DNA of 64,000 bases from the NCBI RefSeq assembly GCF_965224175.1, contig NZ_OZ245041.1, positions 4,278,001-4,342,000 on the forward strand, read 5' to 3'. Of the stretch, positions 49,096 to 58,377 are shown piece by piece (the stretch's first letter is position 1; each line of letters opens with the position of its first letter). This DNA comes from Kordia sp965224175 (GTDB lineage Bacteria; Bacteroidota; Bacteroidia; Flavobacteriales; Flavobacteriaceae). A program made the position numbers and the translations under genes. Under the pieces are notes generated by a model. It saw nothing but the letters and a program-made list of their open reading frames with translations, had not been told where the DNA came from and did not search any database.

Positions 49096-49124
49096 ACGTC
49101 ATTCTGAATTTGATTCAGAATCAT
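49096..49124. repeat. short inverted repeat, GATTCAGAATC-type dispersed element
   Basis: CGTCATTCTGAATTTGATTC followed by AGAATCAT: ATTCTGAAT and ATTCAGAAT are inverted copies. It lies in the 84-base gap before the reductase gene. Confidence 0.4.
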
Positions 49125-49170
49125 ATAAAAAATTTAAATACTCAATACAAATATCTCAATAAAAAACAAA

Positions 49171-50226
49171 ATGATACAAACAGATATACTTATCATAGGT
49201 GCAGGACCAACAGGACTTTTTACAGTTTTTGAAGCAGGATTGTTAAAACTAAAAACACACCTTATAGATGCATTACCGCAACCTGGCGGACAATGCGCAG
49301 AAATATATCCTAAAAAACCAATCTATGATATTCCCGGTTTTCCAGAAATATTGGCTGGTGATTTAGTAAAAAACTTACTCAAGCAAATAGAATCATTTGA
49401 ACCAGGATTTACCTTAGGAGAACGAGCAGAAACACTAGAACGTTTAGAAGATGATACGTTTGTAGTAACAACAAACAAAGGAACAAAACATCATGCGCCT
49501 GTAGTTGTTATTGCTGGTGGATTGGGCTCTTTTGAACCACGAAAACCACCAATTGCAGCGATTGAAAAATATGAAGATAAAGGTGTTGCATACATCATTC
49601 GTGATCCAGAAATATATCGTAATAAAAAAGTAGTCATTGCTGGAGGAGGAGATTCTGCGTTAGATTGGTCTATTTTCCTAGCAAATGTAGCTTCGGAAGT
49701 TACCTTAGTACATAGGCGAAATGAATTTCGTGGCGCATTAGATTCAGTTGAAAAAGTACAAGAACTAAAAAATCAGAGAAAAATCAATCTCATAACACCT
49801 GCAGAAATTACAAACTTGCATGGAGAAGAAGAACTTTCGGGAGTAACAGTTACTAAAAAAGGAGAAGAACCTATGTTTATAGAAGCAGATCATTTTATTC
49901 CATTATTCGGACTTTCTCCTAAATTAGGTCCTATAGGAAACTGGGGATTAGAAATTGAAAAAAACGCAATAAAAGTTGATAATTCCTATGATTATCAAAC
50001 AAATATTCCTGGTGTATATGCTATTGGAGATGTAAATACTTATAAAGGAAAACTAAAACTCATTCTCTCAGGATTTCACGAAGCTGCAATCATGTGTCAA
50101 AGTGCTTATCAAAGGCTTAATCCTGGAAAGAAATATGTAATGAAGTATACGACTGTTTCAGGAGTAGAAGGATTTGATGGTTCTAAAAAAGAAGCAAAAA
50201 AAGAAACCGTTCAAACTATATACTAA
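49171..50226 (+). CDS. ferredoxin-NADP reductase, thioredoxin-reductase-like
   Basis: 351 aa flavoprotein. FAD site DILIIGAGPTGLFTVFEAGL (~4-23), QPGGQCAEIYPKKPIYDIPG, NADP site VVIAGGGDSALDWSIFLA (~153-170), and C-terminal GVYAIGDVNTYKGKLKLILSGFHEA-type FAD contact. The CxxC of true thioredoxin reductases is absent, as expected for TrxR-like ferredoxin-NADP reductases. It lies between the siroheme genes and a 2Fe-2S ferredoxin gene, so it most likely passes electrons from NADPH through that ferredoxin to the sulfite reductase. Confidence 0.92.
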   Translation: MIQTDILIIGAGPTGLFTVFEAGLLKLKTHLIDALPQPGGQCAEIYPKKPIYDIPGFPEILAGDLVKNLLKQIESFEPGFTLGERAETLERLEDDTFVVTTNKGTKHHAPVVVIAGGLGSFEPRKPPIAAIEKYEDKGVAYIIRDPEIYRNKKVVIAGGGDSALDWSIFLANVASEVTLVHRRNEFRGALDSVEKVQELKNQRKINLITPAEITNLHGEEELSGVTVTKKGEEPMFIEADHFIPLFGLSPKLGPIGNWGLEIEKNAIKVDNSYDYQTNIPGVYAIGDVNTYKGKLKLILSGFHEAAIMCQSAYQRLNPGKKYVMKYTTVSGVEGFDGSKKEAKKETVQTIY

Positions 50227-50247
50227 CAGTAAAAAGCTCAAAATCTC

Positions 50248-50568
50248 ATGTCAGATATAACAATATATATTAAAGATAGAGAAGGTACTAAACATACATT
50301 GCAGGCGCCAACGGATATGGCAATGAATCTCATGGAAATATGTAAAGCGTATGAATTGCCAATAGAAGGAACTTGTGGCGGAATGGCAATGTGTGCTTCA
50401 TGTCAATGCTATATATTATCTAATCATGAATTACCAGAAATGGGTATTGATGAAGATATGATGCTGGCAGAAACATTTCATGTAAAAGAAAATAGTCGCT
50501 TAGGATGTCAAATTCCAATTACTCAAAATTTGAATGAATTGTATATAGAATTAGCTCCTGAGGTGTAA
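50248..50568 (+). CDS. 2Fe-2S ferredoxin, adrenodoxin-like
   Basis: 106 aa. Cluster ligands in EGTCGGMAMCASCQCYIL (C-x5-C-x2-C, ~45-62) and the distal Cys in SRLGCQIPI (~91), with the acidic helix LPEMGIDEDMMLAE between, typical of vertebrate-type/adrenodoxin-like ferredoxins. It starts 21 bases after the reductase gene and ends the sulfur-assimilation operon. It is the predicted electron donor for sulfite reductase. I see no clear terminator right after it. Confidence 0.93.
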   Translation: MSDITIYIKDREGTKHTLQAPTDMAMNLMEICKAYELPIEGTCGGMAMCASCQCYILSNHELPEMGIDEDMMLAETFHVKENSRLGCQIPITQNLNELYIELAPEV

Positions 50569-50679
50569 ATTACAATAGTATAAAAGGTGCGTTTTGAATG
50601 TTTATGTGGGTATTTATATACTACGCCAATAGAAATTAAAGAGAAGTGTATTGTATTATCGAAGTTTAGAAGAAGTGTA

Positions 50680-50702
50680 TCATACTGAGCGGAGTCGAAG
50701 TG
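50680..50702. repeat. dispersed ACTGAGCGGAGTCGAAGTG intergenic repeat
   Basis: The word CATACTGAGCGGAGTCGAAG, one of the short GAG(C/G)GnAGTCGA repeats common in flavobacterial intergenic DNA, lies in the 211-base gap between the ferredoxin and peptide 5 genes. Nothing else stands out there. Confidence 0.45.
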
Positions 50703-50779
50703 TTAAGTAAGGTACTCCCGTAATTTACATAAAACAAATATGGGTAACTTATTGATTATTAATCTTAAAAAAGGTAATC

Positions 50780-51031
50780 ATGAAAAAAAAGAATTTAAAA
50801 AGTCTATCACTCAACAGAAAAACAATCTCTAATCTTGATGCAGCTAAAAATAAAGGAGGAAATACAACAAATTCAGTACGAGTTTGCATTCGCACATTTG
50901 TTGATGCAAACGGAGTAAACATTTGCTTACCAACTGTTGAATGTCCTCGAACAGAACAAAAAAATTGTGTAAGCGTTTTTATCGATTGTATTACACAGAC
51001 AGAATTTCCAACATGTAGGAATTGTGAATAA
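50780..51031 (+). CDS. Cys-rich GG-leader peptide 5 (83 aa)
   Basis: Leader MKKKNLKSLSLNRKTISNLD ... NKGG, almost the same as that of peptide 3 at 5695 (45 kb away), then a ~56-residue core with seven Cys ending TCRNCE. There is no TPR/AraC-type regulator next to it, unlike peptides 1, 2 and 4, and no modification enzymes. It sits alone between the ferredoxin gene and the large T9SS protein, with its own terminator at 51128. This supports a genome-wide family of stand-alone precursors served by shared processing machinery elsewhere. Confidence 0.85.
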   Translation: MKKKNLKSLSLNRKTISNLDAAKNKGGNTTNSVRVCIRTFVDANGVNICLPTVECPRTEQKNCVSVFIDCITQTEFPTCRNCE

Positions 51032-51127
51032 TAATCTAAAAAGTAATAAGTAAGCAATTAAAAAACACAAATAGAATTTATACAAAAAATACTATAATAC
51101 TCTAGTTGTTACAAAGGTAATTTGCAT

Positions 51128-51157
51128 AAAAATAGCGAACTAATGTTCGCTATTTTT
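51128..51157 (+). terminator. terminator after peptide 5
   Basis: AAAATAGCGAAC TAAT GTTCGCTATTTTT, 12-bp stem with a T run. The remaining ~290 bases up to 51447 hold only AT-rich sequence in which I see no gene. Confidence 0.88.
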
Positions 51158-51446
51158 ATGTGCTTAATTCTTGATTAATGAATAGTTGAATTAAGGTTTT
51201 GCTGAAATAAACATGTGTTTATGAGAAAAGATCTCATAAAATAGGACATGTACATGCGGTTTTTCGTAATAGCTTTATAAATAAGGAGATAGAGTTTGTT
51301 TTCAATTTAAAAAAACGACGTCGGTTTCGATGAAATAATTAAAAAGAACGACGAAATGCAGATTTCTAAAGTTAAGTGAAAAGATATATTTTTTAATTTT
51401 AATAAACCAAATAGCCCTAATACCCGAACCCAAAATCTACCAACCT

Positions 51447-54400
51447 ATGAAGTTCCCCTTATGGACAACACTCTTAGTTGCGTGCTTATTTTATATTGAT
51501 GTATCTGCACAATGTAATGGAATTAACAGAATTCAATGCTCTACAGCAGCTCCTACAGTTGTAGGAAATAGTATCAGTTGTACACCGCCAGCCAACAATG
51601 GAGGACGGCGAAATTTTGAAGTAACAAATATGATCGCCGGAGCTACTTACAGGCTCTCTAACTGTGGATCAGGTTTTGATACACAAATGACAGTGCGTGA
51701 TGAGGTAGGAAATTTTGTCGCTTTTAATGACGATAACGGGCCTGCGTGTAATACCACCGAAGCATCTATTGATTTCACTCCAACTACATCAGGAGATTAC
51801 AGAATTCATTTAAACAGATATAATTGTGCTACCGCAAACAACCTAAATGGAGATATTGTGGTAACATTATTGACCGCTGCTCCAGCCGGACCAGTAAACG
51901 ATGATTGTACAAACGCAACTTCACTAAGTGTAAGTCCAACAAGTACATGTGTAACACTAACTTCTGGAGACACTTCTACAGCAACGCAAAGTATTGCAGC
52001 TATAAATTGTAATGGATTTACAGGGAATGCAGATGATGATGTTTGGTATAGTTTTGTAGCAACAGCAACAGATCATGATATCACAGTAAGACCAGGAACT
52101 CTTGATGACTTAGTAGTAGACTTACGATCAGGAGCGTGCGACGCAACCACTATTGATTGTGCAGATGCAACAACGGGAAGTAATGATGAAGTCATCAATG
52201 CTAATAGTTTAACAATAGGAAACACATATTATGTACGTGTATATAGTTATGGTGGTGGTGGAGATACTGGTACATTTGATATTTGTGTTACAACACCAGT
52301 TACAGTTCCATCAAATGATGATTGCGCCAATGCTATTTCTTTAGGCGTAAGTCCTACGACAATATGTACGACAAGCACAACGGGAACTACAGTAAACGCA
52401 ACGCAAAGCATAGCTGCAATAAACTGTAGCGGAACAACAGGAAATGCAGATGATGATGTTTGGTATAGTTTTGTAGCAACTGCAGCAGATCACGATATCA
52501 CAGTGACACCAGGAACTATAAGAAATGTAGTAATTGATTTGCGATCTGGAGCATGTAATGGAACCAATATTGATTGTGCTGACGACACAGGAGGTGCAAA
52601 TGCAGAAGTAATCAATGCAACAGGTTTAACAATAGGAAACACATATTATGTACGTGTATACAGCAGAGGAAATGCAACAAGAGCTGGTACATTTGATATC
52701 TGTGTAACAACACCAGCTACCAGTCCTTCAAATGACGATTGCGCCAATGCTATTTCGCTAGGTGTAAGTCCCAACAATACATGTATTACAGGTGTGACAG
52801 GAACAACAGCGAATGCTACACAAAGTATAGCGGCAGTCAATTGTGGCGGTTTTACGGGAAATGCGGATGATGATGTATGGTATAGCTTTACTGCAACAGC
52901 AACTAGTCATGATATTACAGCGACAGCAGGAACTATAAGCGATATTGTGTTAGACTTACGTTCTGGTGCTTGTAATGGAGCTAATATTGTTTGTTCAGAT
53001 GGGACAACAGGAGCTGGAACTGAAATAATAAACGCAACAGGTTTAACTATCGGAACCACATATTATGTACGTGTCTATAGTTACGGAAATTCAGGAAATG
53101 CTGGTACATTTGATATTTGTGTAACAACACCTACTGTTGTTTCAGGACCATGCCAGCCCACAACTGATACTCCAGGGACAATGTATATTGATGAAGTTGC
53201 TTTCTTAGGAACCTTAGAAGATGTAACCAATACAGGAACAGGATTTAGTACAGGATATCAAGATTTTACGGGTTTACCAACCTTAGCAAGACAAGTAGAA
53301 GGAGAAGGAATAAATGTATACCTAGAAGCTCCTTTTAGATGTACATGGAAAGCTTGGGTAGACTGGAATCAAGATGATGTATTTGATGAAACAACAGAAG
53401 AAGTATATAACTCTAACTTTATCTCAACAACGACAACTACTTTTGGTTTTGTAATTCCACTAGGAACTGCCGCTGGAGACTACAGAATACGCGTAAGAAA
53501 CTATACTGGTTTTGATTATTCAATATCAGATTATAATAACTCTTATGATTTTAATCCATGTGAAGATTTTAATGACACAGGATTTACAATTGATGAACTA
53601 GGAGAAGCAGAGGATTACTTATTCACGGTTGAACCGTTCTGTGATGCAATTATTGATACAATCACTGAAGGAGAAACTTGTGGTACAGGAACAGTAAACT
53701 TATCTGTAACTGCCACAGGAACTCCAGCAATCACTGAATATCGATGGTATGATGCGGAAACAGGAGGAAGCTTAGTTGCAACAACATTAACAGGAAACTG
53801 GACAACACCATCCATATCAACAACAACAACATATTATGTTACCGCATACAATGGACTTTGTGAATCTTGGGTAAGAGAACCTGTCGTAGCAAGGTTTAAT
53901 CCAGTTCCGACAATCAATATTACACCAGACATTACAAACAGAGTTGTTTGTGGAGAAAATGATATGTTAGAAATCACTGTTTCTGGAGATGTTGAAGATG
54001 TTTTCTTAATAGATGAAGATTTTGAATCAGGAGGCTTAGGAGTATTTAGTAACATTATTCTAAATGATAACGGAGCTGCCATAAATGCACGTTCTTCATG
54101 GCAAAATCAAACAAGTACATTTGTGCCAGCTGAAGAAGTTTGGTTTCCAGCTATTTCTTCAGGATTTGGAAATGATCAATTTGTAATCTGTAACTCTGAT
54201 GTTGGAGCAGATGGCTCAGGAACATCATATATAACGCACAATGCTTTACAATCTACAACAGCATATGATACTACAGATTATGTGAATCTTACCTTAAGTT
54301 TTGACTGTTATTATTCTCATTACTTAGAAGATGGTGTTGGTGGAGCAGACGATTACTTCACCGTAGAAGTCTCTACAGATGGTACGGCTTGGACAGCATT

Positions 54401-56630
54401 AACGACTGATATTATTGCCGATGTAGGAATCGGAACAAAATTTGATAATCTATCATATAATTTAACGGCTTACATAAACCAACCAACGGTGAGCGTCCGA
54501 ATTCGCTTCTTCGCAGAATGGTCAGATGGTATTGCCGTAGATAATATAAAACTATTTGGAGACAAAGATGTTACTGCTGTAGATTGGACAACAACACCAG
54601 CTGGAATTATTGACTTATACATAGATACCAATAATGACTCAATTGGAGATACAGCCTATGTATCAGGAAGCTATGAAACGGTATATGCAATGCCAACACT
54701 AGCACAATTAGAGGAAGCAAACTATTCATTCACTATTGATGCCAATCTAGCGAATGGTTGTGGAGCTGTAAGTACGAACTTTAATGTAACAAACAATACA
54801 AGAATATTTGATAGCGCAGCAGATGCTTGGGGAACAGCCGCAAACTGGTCACAAGGAATCGTGCCTACATCAAACGATTGTGTGATAATAAAAGACAACG
54901 GTATTCCTATAGATACAAGAGCAACGACTGATGCCCTAGCAAGAAATATCACTGTAAAAAATGGTGGATATTTAGAACTGGCTACAGGTTCGTCTCTAAC
55001 AGTAACTGACTGGATTAATGTTGAAGCTGGCGGAACACTTCATATGCAAGATGGAGCAAATCTAATTCAAGTAACAGATGTAGTGACCAATAACAATATA
55101 GGAAGTATCAATATGAACCGTACAGCTGTAGGTATAAATGCATTCGACTATGTATACTGGTCATCAGCAGTAGAAAATTTTGATGTTGGAGATGTTTCTC
55201 CAGGCACCTCTCCTGGTGTGATCTTTCAATGGACACCAACAGTTGTAGGAAATGGTGCAGGAAACTATGGAGAATGGCAAAATGCCTCAGGAACTATGGG
55301 TATTGGAAACGGATACATCATACGAGGTATATCTGGAACGAGTATTGCCAATACAGCAGAATTTGAAGGACGTCCAAACAATGGAATCATAAATACAGCA
55401 GTAAGTAGAGGTAGTTATACAGGAGCTGACTATCCTGGAGGAGGAAACACAATTGCTACTGCCTTAGATGATAACTGGAATCTAGTAGGAAACCCATATC
55501 CTTCAGCAATCTCTGCAGATGCTTTCATTGCAGCAAATGCTTCTGTTATCACAGATGATATCAGTCCATCAACGATTACAGGAACGGTATATTTATGGAG
55601 ACATTTAAGTGCGCCAAGTGATGCGTATGCAGATCCTTTCTACAATGGTTACCAATACAATTACAATGAAAATGATTACATTCAATATAACAGTACAGGA
55701 TCAAACCCAGTTGGATTCAATGGAAACATTGCGGCAGGCCAAGCGTTCTTTGTATTAATGGATGATGCAGCACCAGCATCGACAACCATTCAATTCAATA
55801 ATTCAATGCGTGGAGTTGCTTTTACAAACGATCAATTCTACAGACCTAGCGGTGATGATGATGGCGGCGGACTTATTCAAAATCCAAATGAAAGCCAAGC
55901 ACAAGCTGAAAATGAAGACAATCAAGACGTTCAAAGTACAACAATAGAAAAACACAGAATTTGGTTAGACATTATTGCGTCTGATAATACAGCAGCATCG
56001 ACACTAATCGGATACATTTCTGGAGCTTCTAATGCTAGAGATAGACTATTTGACGGTAACAACCTAAGTGATGCACCAACACACATGTATTCACTCATCA
56101 ATGATGAAAAAATGGCAATTCAGGGTAGAGCAGTGCCTTTCCATGATTCAGATGAAGTTCCACTTGGTGTTAAAATCGATCAAACAGGTAACTATACAAT
56201 AGCAATCAATGCGCTTGATGGTTTATTTGAAACTACAAATCAAAATATATATCTAGAAGATTTATACACAAATACAATACATGATTTGCGAATCACTCCA
56301 TACAGTTTCTACTCTGAAAATGGAGAGTACGAAGATCGCTTTATATTGAGATACAATTCTAGAGGAAGCGGTACTTTAAATGTTGACGAATTCAACTCAA
56401 ATTCAGGAATAGTGATCACAACTGCTAAAGATCAAATAAAAGTACATGCATACAGTAGCCAAATAGATGATATTACGATCTATGATATTCTTGGAAAACG
56501 ATTAATTGATCGTAAAAATATCAATGAAGAAATATACGATATCACAAATCTAAGAGCTACTAACAGTACACTTATTATAAAAGTTGTACTCGAAAACGGG
56601 AAACAAAAAATTCAAAAAATCATATACTAA
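51447..56630 (+). CDS. large secreted multidomain protein with T9SS sorting domain
   Basis: 1727 aa. Signal peptide MKFPLWTTLLVACLFYIDVSAQ. Residues ~25-148: a PPC-like beta domain. Residues 151-567: three 139-residue repeats, each opening NDDC and containing NADDDVWYSF and TYYVRVYS. Residues ~577-730: GEVED-type domain (TWKAWVDWNQDDVFDE ... GEAEDYLF). Then an Ig-like segment (EYRWYDAETGGSLVATT), a jelly-roll-like part (DEDFESGGLGVF), and from ~1652 a C-terminal type-A sorting domain (VHAYSSQIDDITIYDILGKR ... QKIIY). It should cross the outer membrane by type IX secretion and stay on or leave the surface. The domain set is adhesin-like; no catalytic motif is seen. Confidence 0.9.
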   Translation: MKFPLWTTLLVACLFYIDVSAQCNGINRIQCSTAAPTVVGNSISCTPPANNGGRRNFEVTNMIAGATYRLSNCGSGFDTQMTVRDEVGNFVAFNDDNGPACNTTEASIDFTPTTSGDYRIHLNRYNCATANNLNGDIVVTLLTAAPAGPVNDDCTNATSLSVSPTSTCVTLTSGDTSTATQSIAAINCNGFTGNADDDVWYSFVATATDHDITVRPGTLDDLVVDLRSGACDATTIDCADATTGSNDEVINANSLTIGNTYYVRVYSYGGGGDTGTFDICVTTPVTVPSNDDCANAISLGVSPTTICTTSTTGTTVNATQSIAAINCSGTTGNADDDVWYSFVATAADHDITVTPGTIRNVVIDLRSGACNGTNIDCADDTGGANAEVINATGLTIGNTYYVRVYSRGNATRAGTFDICVTTPATSPSNDDCANAISLGVSPNNTCITGVTGTTANATQSIAAVNCGGFTGNADDDVWYSFTATATSHDITATAGTISDIVLDLRSGACNGANIVCSDGTTGAGTEIINATGLTIGTTYYVRVYSYGNSGNAGTFDICVTTPTVVSGPCQPTTDTPGTMYIDEVAFLGTLEDVTNTGTGFSTGYQDFTGLPTLARQVEGEGINVYLEAPFRCTWKAWVDWNQDDVFDETTEEVYNSNFISTTTTTFGFVIPLGTAAGDYRIRVRNYTGFDYSISDYNNSYDFNPCEDFNDTGFTIDELGEAEDYLFTVEPFCDAIIDTITEGETCGTGTVNLSVTATGTPAITEYRWYDAETGGSLVATTLTGNWTTPSISTTTTYYVTAYNGLCESWVREPVVARFNPVPTINITPDITNRVVCGENDMLEITVSGDVEDVFLIDEDFESGGLGVFSNIILNDNGAAINARSSWQNQTSTFVPAEEVWFPAISSGFGNDQFVICNSDVGADGSGTSYITHNALQSTTAYDTTDYVNLTLSFDCYYSHYLEDGVGGADDYFTVEVSTDGTAWTALTTDIIADVGIGTKFDNLSYNLTAYINQPTVSVRIRFFAEWSDGIAVDNIKLFGDKDVTAVDWTTTPAGIIDLYIDTNNDSIGDTAYVSGSYETVYAMPTLAQLEEANYSFTIDANLANGCGAVSTNFNVTNNTRIFDSAADAWGTAANWSQGIVPTSNDCVIIKDNGIPIDTRATTDALARNITVKNGGYLELATGSSLTVTDWINVEAGGTLHMQDGANLIQVTDVVTNNNIGSINMNRTAVGINAFDYVYWSSAVENFDVGDVSPGTSPGVIFQWTPTVVGNGAGNYGEWQNASGTMGIGNGYIIRGISGTSIANTAEFEGRPNNGIINTAVSRGSYTGADYPGGGNTIATALDDNWNLVGNPYPSAISADAFIAANASVITDDISPSTITGTVYLWRHLSAPSDAYADPFYNGYQYNYNENDYIQYNSTGSNPVGFNGNIAAGQAFFVLMDDAAPASTTIQFNNSMRGVAFTNDQFYRPSGDDDGGGLIQNPNESQAQAENEDNQDVQSTTIEKHRIWLDIIASDNTAASTLIGYISGASNARDRLFDGNNLSDAPTHMYSLINDEKMAIQGRAVPFHDSDEVPLGVKIDQTGNYTIAINALDGLFETTNQNIYLEDLYTNTIHDLRITPYSFYSENGEYEDRFILRYNSRGSGTLNVDEFNSNSGIVITTAKDQIKVHAYSSQIDDITIYDILGKRLIDRKNINEEIYDITNLRATNSTLIIKVVLENGKQKIQKIIY
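51897..53147 (+). repeat. three tandem 417-bp coding repeats
   Basis: Copies start at 51897, 52314 and 52731 (each at the NDDC codons), exactly 417 bases or 139 codons apart. Long stretches are alike at the DNA level, such as GATGATGTTTGGTATAGTTT and ACATATTATGTACGTGTATA, indicating fairly recent duplication. Confidence 0.9.
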
Positions 56631-56655
56631 TAGTAAAATAAGCCTAAAAACCGAC

Positions 56656-56697
56656 AAAAAGCACTCTTCGTTCTATTTCATGAAGAGTGCTTTTTTT
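56656..56697 (+). terminator. terminator after the T9SS protein gene
   Basis: AAAAAGCACTCTTC ... GAAGAGTGCTTTTTTT: stem of more than ten base pairs with a 12-base loop. Confidence 0.88.
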
Positions 56698-56804
56698 ATT
56701 TCAATAAACAATTTGTCAGAAATTATCTAAAATCCAAAACACATAGAAATACGGGTTGCTAATTCCAAAAGCATCACTTACTTTTATGCAAAACCAAAAT
56801 AAGT

Positions 56805-57785
56805 ATGTTACGAAATACCATAAAAGAACTTTCTACAAAAATTCTCAACAATCAATCAGATTTTGATACCATAAAAAATACGATTGATGAAATTCACAAA
56901 CATTACTTAGAAACAACCAACATTGGTGAATTGGAGAAATCAATGCAGCATTTGGCAGCTGTGCCAACGGCAAGTGGAATGGCATTATCACTCAACCATG
57001 CAGCAGCATGCTTACTAGATTACAAAAGAACAGCGAAATTCTTAGATGCTATGGTATCGCTCATTCGTAAAAAACAACAAGAACATCCAAACGAAATCAT
57101 CAACATATTCTATGCTGGTTGCGGACCTTACGCACCATTTATAACCTTAGTAACGCCACTATTTGAAGCTTCAGAAGTACAATTCTCAATACTAGAAATC
57201 AACGCGTCTTCTATGCAAATGGCAGAAAAACTCATCAAAGAATTACAGCTAACGGATTATGTGGCTGCTTACCATACTTCTGATGCTGTTACCTTTCAAA
57301 TTCCTGATGCAAAAAAATATCACATTCTATTCAGTGAAACCTTAGATGCCTTACTCTACAGAGAATCATATGTGCCAATTCTTTGGAATATGCTACCACA
57401 ACTCTCAGAAAATTGTGCAATCATTCCAAACAATGTTATCATACAAGCAAGTCTAACATATCCGAAACAAGAAGGTGAAGACGTAAAAAAAGAAAAAGAA
57501 ATAGCTGTCATCTTAGACGTTCGAGAAAAAGTGAAAAACAGTGATGGAAATACAGCATTGCCAGAAAAATTCGAACCTATCACAATCAATCTAGCTGGCG
57601 ATGAAAAATACAGTACAATGATTGTCGATACCAAAGTACACATACAAGACGACATTTGGCTCAACAGAAACGAATCGTCCTTAAGTCTTCCACTAGAAAT
57701 GGAAATCGCTTATCCATTAGATGCGCCAAACGTTACCTTTTTCTACGAACTCAAACCATCTGTCGAACTCAAACTAAAAAATTAA
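56805..57785 (+). CDS. SAM-dependent methyltransferase-like protein (326 aa)
   Basis: N-terminal ~100 residues helical. Then a Rossmann-like core: IINIFYAGCGPYAPFITLV in the position of motif I (G-x-G-P), FSILEINASSMQMAEKLI with an acidic residue after strand 2, and HILFSETLDALLYRESYVPI, which recalls the double-Glu loop of arginine methyltransferases (E-x-L-x-x-x-x-x-E). The C-terminal ~120 residues are strand-rich, as in PRMT barrels. I do not recognise a named family; a PRMT-like enzyme is the best guess. It is monocistronic, just upstream of the SAM-I-controlled metH region. Confidence 0.55.
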   Translation: MLRNTIKELSTKILNNQSDFDTIKNTIDEIHKHYLETTNIGELEKSMQHLAAVPTASGMALSLNHAAACLLDYKRTAKFLDAMVSLIRKKQQEHPNEIINIFYAGCGPYAPFITLVTPLFEASEVQFSILEINASSMQMAEKLIKELQLTDYVAAYHTSDAVTFQIPDAKKYHILFSETLDALLYRESYVPILWNMLPQLSENCAIIPNNVIIQASLTYPKQEGEDVKKEKEIAVILDVREKVKNSDGNTALPEKFEPITINLAGDEKYSTMIVDTKVHIQDDIWLNRNESSLSLPLEMEIAYPLDAPNVTFFYELKPSVELKLKN

Positions 57786-57958
57786 ACGTCAGATCGAGTG
57801 GCAAATCTTCGCTTTATTGTATTAAGAACAACTCTGAATTCAGGACTTTACAAGTTAAAGACATGCAAGTTCAGTAGGTTTCTCATAACATGTAATTTAA
57901 AATTAAAAAGCCAAAACTCATAACGAAAACGTTATCGCTTAAAAATCATCACAAAATA

Positions 57959-57990
57959 CTTGCATCTTCCTTTTCTATGCCGTTAATTTG
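57959..57990 (+). promoter_or_regulatory. promoter of the SAM-I/metH transcript
   Basis: CTTG (57959-57962), 20 bases, TTAATTTG (57983-57990), one mismatch from TAnnTTTG. It lies ~28 bases before the riboswitch P1 stem. The sequence from 57786 to here holds only a CGTCAGATCGAGTGG dispersed-repeat fragment. Confidence 0.5.
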
Positions 57991-58017
57991 TAGAAAATAG
58001 TTCATACCTATACTGTC

Positions 58018-58116
58018 GTTATCAAGAAAGGCTGAGGGAATAGACCCGATGACGCCTTAGCAACCCTTTACACATAAAGAAGGTGCTACATTCTACTGCG
58101 CAAGCGGATAGATAAC
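58018..58116 (+). promoter_or_regulatory. SAM-I (S-box) riboswitch aptamer upstream of metH
   Basis: P1 is GTTATC (58018-58023) with GATAAC (58111-58116). Core motifs of the S-box follow in order: AAGAAAGGCTGAGGGA, GACCCGATGACGCCTTAGCA with ACCC, and AAGGTGCTACATTC. The order and sequence match the SAM-I consensus closely. No clear terminator follows within 50 bases; the next structured region is the hairpin element at 58165. It should lower expression of the split metH genes when SAM is high. Confidence 0.93.
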
Positions 58117-58164
58117 AAAAAGAAAATCTCATCATTTCCTTACACTTTTTTGATAACAATAACT

Positions 58165-58243
58165 TGGGCGTTACCCTTACGGGGCAGGCTATTCGCTATA
58201 TCTTCCGATCAAGTCGGAAGGATGTCGCTACTATCCTTAACGC
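58165..58243 (+). repeat. structured GGGCGTTACCC...TAACGC element in the metH leader
   Basis: The ends pair as GCGTTA (58168-58173) with TAACGC (58238-58243). Inside are CCCTTACGGGG and the hairpin CTTCCGA TCAAG TCGGAAG, with AGGCTATTCGCTATATC and GATGTCGCTACTATCC as conserved-looking flanks. It is clearly more GC-rich than its surroundings. A second, inverted copy is at 62184-62316. I recall elements of this kind in many Bacteroidota intergenic regions. It could be a mobile palindromic repeat or a structured RNA. Confidence 0.6.
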
Positions 58244-58377
58244 AGAAAGTCAACTACTTTTGGAAAAGCCCAAGAAGCATTGAACGGAAACAATTAAAAA
58301 CATTTCGACACAAGTATCGGAGTATGTAAATCTCGATTATCGAGAAAAAAGTAGAAAAAAAGCAAAAAAAGGAACAC

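Noticed and set aside
51897..53147. Tandem repeats considered as a CRISPR or minisatellite
   Set aside because: Unit is 417 bp, in frame, and encodes a folded 139-residue domain.
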